From assembly GCA_021816665.1 (NCBI GenBank), contig JAKAXI010000079.1, positions 1-7,900 on the forward strand: DNA of 7,900 nt, written 5' to 3'. The notes under the pieces are model-generated. The model worked only from the letters and a program-made list of their open reading frames with translations. It searched no databases and was not told the DNA's origin. The translations under genes and the position numbers were made by a program. The DNA comes from Bacillota bacterium (GTDB lineage: Bacteria > Bacillota > Bacilli > Alicyclobacillales > Alicyclobacillaceae). Positions 4,921 to 7,900 of the stretch are shown here, piece after piece (position 1 is the stretch's first letter; each line of letters begins with the position of its first letter).

Positions 4921-6290
4921 CAGAGGAGAGCGCCCTTCGCGTAGTGGAACAAACTGACCGAGTGAGGACAGAAGAGCGAGCGGGGACTGCGCAGTTGGTC
5001 GGTACGATGGCCGTAGGAGAGAACGGCCACCTGTACATTGGCGGTTGTGACACGACCGAGCTCGCGGCAGAGTACGGTACGCCCTTGTTCGTGTACGATG
5101 AACAGTTGCTGCGTGACACCATCCGCGGTTACCACAACGCTTTTCGCAAAACCGGCGCTTCCTACCGCGTGACTTACGCCTCGAAGGCATTTTGCACCGT
5201 CGCGATGTGTCAGCTGGCCGCTGAAGAAGACTGCGCGCTCGACGTGGTTTCCGGCGGGGAGCTCTACACGGCACTGGCGGCGGGGGTAGACCCGTCACAG
5301 ATTTACATGCACGGCAACAACAAGACCGAGGATGAGTTGGAGTACGCGGTCTCCTCTCAGATTGGCGCGATTGTCGTCGACAACTTCAACGAGATCGAAC
5401 TGCTCAGCCAGGTTGCAGAGCGGCACAACAAAACGGTTGACATCCTGCTGCGGATTTCCCCTGGCGTCGAAGCGCACACGCACGAGCACATCTCGACCGG
5501 TCAGCAGGACAGCAAGTTTGGCTTTGATCTCGCGCTCGGTCAAGCGGAGGAAGCGCTCCGCCTGGTGGCAGCGAATCCTCGCCTCTCGTGCATGGGTCTG
5601 CACGTCCACATCGGATCGCAAATTTTCGACACCGAAGGATTTACGATCTCTGTCGAGCGGCTGGTCGACTTGTACGTTACAGGCGTGAAACTCGGGTTGC
5701 CGTTTACGGTGCTCAACCTTGGTGGGGGATTCGGGATCCGCTATACAGACGAGGATGATCCCGAACCTATCGACCGGCTGATTTCTGAGATCGTCGACAC
5801 GGTGCGCACGCACTTTACTGCCCGCGGTGTCGCCGAACCGTCCATTTGGATTGAACCGGGACGCAGCATCGTCGGACCGGCAGGGACGACCCTGTACCGG
5901 GTGGGCAGCAAAAAGGAGATTCCGGGCGTCCGCAACTACGTCGCGATTGACGGTGGCATGACGGACAATCCCCGGTTCGCGCTGTACGGAGCTAAATACG
6001 AGGCACTCGTCGCCAACCGCGCGACAGCTGTTTCGGAAGACGCCTGGACGATCGCCGGAAAGTGCTGCGAGAGCGGCGACCTCGTCGTTCGCGACGCCCG
6101 GTTGGCGGAGCCTGCGACGGGTGATGTGATCGCTGTCTTTGCAACCGGCGCGTACAACTACTCGATGGCAAGCCACTACAACCGCATCCCGCACCCGGCC
6201 GTCGTCTTCGTCAAAGACGGCGAGGCAAAGGTCGTCGTCGAACGTGAAACGTGGGCGGATGTGGCTCGTCAAGACAGGCCGCTGCGCTAA
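4908..6290 (+). CDS. lysA: Diaminopimelate decarboxylase
   Basis: This PLP enzyme decarboxylates meso-2,6-diaminopimelate to L-lysine, the last step of lysine synthesis, in the cytosol. It has 460 residues from ATG 4908. The alanine-racemase-like barrel carries YASKAF with Lys93 as the expected PLP Schiff-base lysine, HGNNKTEDEL (136-145), HIGSQIFD (His234) and the phosphate-binding LGGGFG (271-276). The C-terminal beta domain carries EPGRS (316-320), CCESGD (386-391, with the catalytic Cys) and GAYNYSMASHYN with Tyr416. All expected active-site motifs are intact. Residues 1 to about 27 are a charged extension compared with B. subtilis LysA as I recall it. TTG 4995 or ATG 5007 would remove it but have no ribosome binding site, while GGAG at 4894-4897 lies 10 nt before ATG 4908. 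GTG 4902 is the close alternative. A transporter gene follows after 2 nt. No lysine riboswitch or T-box is visible in the short upstream gap. Confidence 0.96.
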   Translation: MTSGAEESALRVVEQTDRVRTEERAGTAQLVGTMAVGENGHLYIGGCDTTELAAEYGTPLFVYDEQLLRDTIRGYHNAFRKTGASYRVTYASKAFCTVAMCQLAAEEDCALDVVSGGELYTALAAGVDPSQIYMHGNNKTEDELEYAVSSQIGAIVVDNFNEIELLSQVAERHNKTVDILLRISPGVEAHTHEHISTGQQDSKFGFDLALGQAEEALRLVAANPRLSCMGLHVHIGSQIFDTEGFTISVERLVDLYVTGVKLGLPFTVLNLGGGFGIRYTDEDDPEPIDRLISEIVDTVRTHFTARGVAEPSIWIEPGRSIVGPAGTTLYRVGSKKEIPGVRNYVAIDGGMTDNPRFALYGAKYEALVANRATAVSEDAWTIAGKCCESGDLVVRDARLAEPATGDVIAVFATGAYNYSMASHYNRIPHPAVVFVKDGEAKVVVERETWADVARQDRPLR

Positions 6291-6292
6291 CG

Positions 6293-7210
6293 ATGGCCTT
6301 TCTATCACTCATCCTGGTCAGTCTGTTTTGGGGCGGCCACGCCGTGGTCGGTAAGGCAGTGGAGCAGCAGTTTGCACCGCTGCCTTTGACCGTTTGGCGC
6401 TTCACGCTCACAGCCGTCTGCTACCTGCCCTTTTTTGGCCGCTTTCGCCGCATCTTTCGGCTCCCGGTCCGCGTGCAACTACAGCTCGTGCTCGCGAGTC
6501 TGTGCTGGGCCGTGCTCTATCCACTCTTCTACTACCAAGCCTTGCGGACATTGCCTCCGCTAGAAACGCTACTGCTCGTCAATACATCGCCCCTCGTCGC
6601 GGTTCTGTTCAGCTTTGTCTTCTTGCGCGAGCGACTGCGAGGTTTGGAGATGGCCGGCATCGGCGTTTCGTTTCTCGGCGTCGCGGTGCTAGTTGTGCTC
6701 GAAGGCGTAGGAAGTGTGGCAGGCACCGGGATCACGATGGCGATCATTTCCGCCTTAGCCTTTGCCGGCTATACGGTGTCGTCCCGCTCTTTGTTTCAGA
6801 ACCTGCCCTTGCTCGATGTTCTGCTTGGAACTTCCGTCATCGGGGCGGGTATGCTCTGGATTTGGACTGTGCTCAGCGGACAGGTTGTTTTCGTGTCATC
6901 GGCGCTCGGGGCGCTGCACCCGAGCGGATGGTGGCAGTTTTTGTACATCGTGCTTATTGTCAGCACGGCCGCCTATGCACTCTACGGATATGGGCTGCGG
7001 CGGCTGCCAGCAGGTATCGCATCGGCGCTGACGTTCTACCCGCAGGTGCTCTTCGCCGCAGTCATCGAATGGGTCTGGCTCGGCATCGTTCCACAAGTGG
7101 CGACTTTGATCGGCGCAGCGCTCATCCTCGGGGGGACTGTGCTGATGCGCATCCGGCCAAAGCGCGGTAGTCCTTCTGTACCTGATATGGGTACTGATGA
7201 TGCTGTATAA
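6293..7210 (+). CDS. EamA/DMT-superfamily transporter
   Basis: This is an integral membrane transporter of the drug/metabolite superfamily. The 305 residues form two homologous EamA halves (about 3-137 and 146-287), each with roughly five membrane segments. The first half has the opening FWGGHAVVGK and the closing SPLVAVLFSFVFLRERL (99-115). The second has AIISALAFAGYTVSSRS and YPQVLFAAVIEWVWLG (249-264). Both keep the usual glutamate near the end of the repeat. The start at ATG 6293, 2 nt after the lysA stop, has no clear ribosome binding site, so coupling to lysA is likely. An in-frame GTG at 6251 inside lysA would add 14 hydrophilic residues and is less likely. Substrates of this family range from amino acids to drugs and nucleotide sugars. 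Position suggests lysine or a precursor, but that is inference only. Confidence 0.92.
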   Translation: MAFLSLILVSLFWGGHAVVGKAVEQQFAPLPLTVWRFTLTAVCYLPFFGRFRRIFRLPVRVQLQLVLASLCWAVLYPLFYYQALRTLPPLETLLLVNTSPLVAVLFSFVFLRERLRGLEMAGIGVSFLGVAVLVVLEGVGSVAGTGITMAIISALAFAGYTVSSRSLFQNLPLLDVLLGTSVIGAGMLWIWTVLSGQVVFVSSALGALHPSGWWQFLYIVLIVSTAAYALYGYGLRRLPAGIASALTFYPQVLFAAVIEWVWLGIVPQVATLIGAALILGGTVLMRIRPKRGSPSVPDMGTDDAV

Positions 7211-7211
7211 T
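7182..7211 (+). promoter_or_regulatory. Probable promoter for the fumarase gene
   Basis: A perfect -10 TATAAT (7206-7211) overlaps the TAA stop of the transporter gene. CTGATA (7182-7187) matches 4 of 6 -35 positions at an 18-nt spacer. Transcription would start near 7218, about 33 nt before the fumarase ATG, so fumarase can be expressed independently of lysA and the transporter. Confidence 0.5.
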
Positions 7212-7250
7212 TGTTAAGGTTGACGACTTTGAGAGGGGAGAGAGTTTTTG

Positions 7251-7900
7251 ATGAATCCCGTTCAAGAAAGTCTGCTACAGCTGATCACGGAGACTTCCAC
7301 GAATCTGCCAGCCGACGCGCGCCGCGCGCTCAAGCGCGCGCAGTTGCAAGAGGAGTTCGGCTCCCGCGCGGCTCTGGCCCTGAATACCATCGTCGATAAC
7401 ATTGTCTCGGCTGAGGAAGACGTTCAGCCGATCTGTCAGGACACGGGCATGCCGACGTTCATCGTGCACTGCCCGGCTGGGTTTGACCAACTGACGTTCG
7501 CGGACGATATCCGGGCTGCCATCGTCGAAGCGACGAAGCAAGGCAAGCTGCGGCCGAACTCGGTCGACCCGCTGACGGGCAAAAACTCTGGCGACAACCT
7601 CGGGCCTGGCACACCGGTCATTCACTTTCATCAGTGGCGCCAGGACGAAGTGGAAGTTCGCCTGATTTTGAAAGGCGGCGGCTGCGAGAACAAAAACATC
7701 CAGTATGCGCTGCCGACAGAGCTGCCGGGACTCGGCCGAGCGGGCCGGGATATTGACGGGATCCGCAAATGCATCCTGCACGCCGTCTACCAGGCGCAAG
7801 GCCAGGGCTGTAGCGCAGGCTTCATCGGCGTTGGCATCGGCGGGGACCGCACGACGGGCTACGAGCTCGCCAAGGAGCAACTGTTCCGCGATCTCGAAGA
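7251..7900 (+). CDS. fumA: Class I fumarate hydratase, N-terminal part or alpha subunit (3' end outside window)
   Basis: This is an oxygen-sensitive [4Fe-4S] hydro-lyase converting fumarate and L-malate in the TCA cycle, in the cytosol. The 216 visible residues start at ATG 7251, preceded by AGGGGAG (7234-7240) 10 nt upstream in a longer purine run. Class I motifs are present in order: ICQDTGMPTF with Cys62, LRPNSVDPLTGKNSGDN (100-116), KGGGCENKN with Cys145, and GQGCSAGF with Cys187. These three cysteines are the expected cluster ligands. The frame is open at the window end. The gene may continue as a single chain of about 500 residues, or stop at about 280 as a separate alpha subunit followed by a beta gene. 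L(+)-tartrate dehydratase alpha is a close relative and cannot be fully excluded, but fumarase is far more likely in this context. Confidence 0.93.
   Translation, partial: MNPVQESLLQLITETSTNLPADARRALKRAQLQEEFGSRAALALNTIVDNIVSAEEDVQPICQDTGMPTFIVHCPAGFDQLTFADDIRAAIVEATKQGKLRPNSVDPLTGKNSGDNLGPGTPVIHFHQWRQDEVEVRLILKGGGCENKNIQYALPTELPGLGRAGRDIDGIRKCILHAVYQAQGQGCSAGFIGVGIGGDRTTGYELAKEQLFRDLE

Noticed and set aside
4921..5010. T-box-like leader before lysA
   Set aside because: Scattered AG-rich pieces and TGGTCGGTACG recall T-box motifs, but the conserved TGGNACCGCG antiterminator box and a terminator are absent, and the stretch reads through in frame with LysA.
5295..6308. 337-residue minus-strand open frame
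   Set aside because: It is the antisense shadow of lysA; the long opening reflects high GC at third positions. The same holds for the 201-residue minus frame opposite fumarase (7275-7880) and the 208-residue frame opposite gerAB (1691-2317).

Overview
The window looks like chromosome of an endospore-forming, GC-rich member of the Bacillota, with Alicyclobacillaceae or a related Bacilli lineage the best guess. The reasons are a GerA-type spore germinant-receptor operon, strong purine-rich Shine-Dalgarno sequences, frequent GTG starts, a LysA that reads close to the Bacillus enzyme, and a class I fumarase. By eye the coding DNA is GC-rich, which is why long shadow frames appear opposite most genes. 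The taxon is inferred, not proven.

Layout, all genes on the + strand. (1) 2-2854: the tail of a GerAA-type subunit, then a complete GerAC-type lipoprotein and GerAB-type membrane subunit. They are coupled by 11-nt and 4-nt overlaps, so this is the end of one germinant-receptor operon in the order A-C-B. The GerAA tail carries an unusual low-complexity extension of roughly 95 residues. (2) 2855-3764: a loosely coding stretch. It holds a promoter-like sequence, a 58-residue protein with two CxxC pairs, a 40-bp tandem repeat with dyads, a perfect 27-bp palindrome, and the N-terminal stump of a DUF421/YetF-type membrane protein. (3) 3765-4838: a pirin-family cupin followed by a small protein of unknown function. 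(4) 4908-7210: lysA (diaminopimelate decarboxylase) and, 2 nt later, a DMT/EamA transporter. (5) 7251 to the window end: the N-terminal part of a class I [4Fe-4S] fumarate hydratase, with a likely promoter overlapping the end of the transporter gene.

How the parts relate: GerAA, GerAB and GerAC form one inner-membrane receptor complex that starts spore germination. LysA makes lysine from the same meso-diaminopimelate that is used in peptidoglycan, and the adjacent transporter may move a related metabolite, though its substrate cannot be read from sequence. Pirin and fumarase are metabolic genes with no evident link to germination.

I see no convincing new multi-gene system. The most interesting material is the 2.86-3.77 kb regulatory and remnant region (small zinc-ribbon protein, tandem operator-like repeats, palindrome at the DUF421 ribosome binding site), the GerAA tail, and the small protein downstream of pirin. 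No RNA gene, insertion sequence, CRISPR array or convincing factor-independent terminator was found. No stretch longer than 300 bases lacks a gene.
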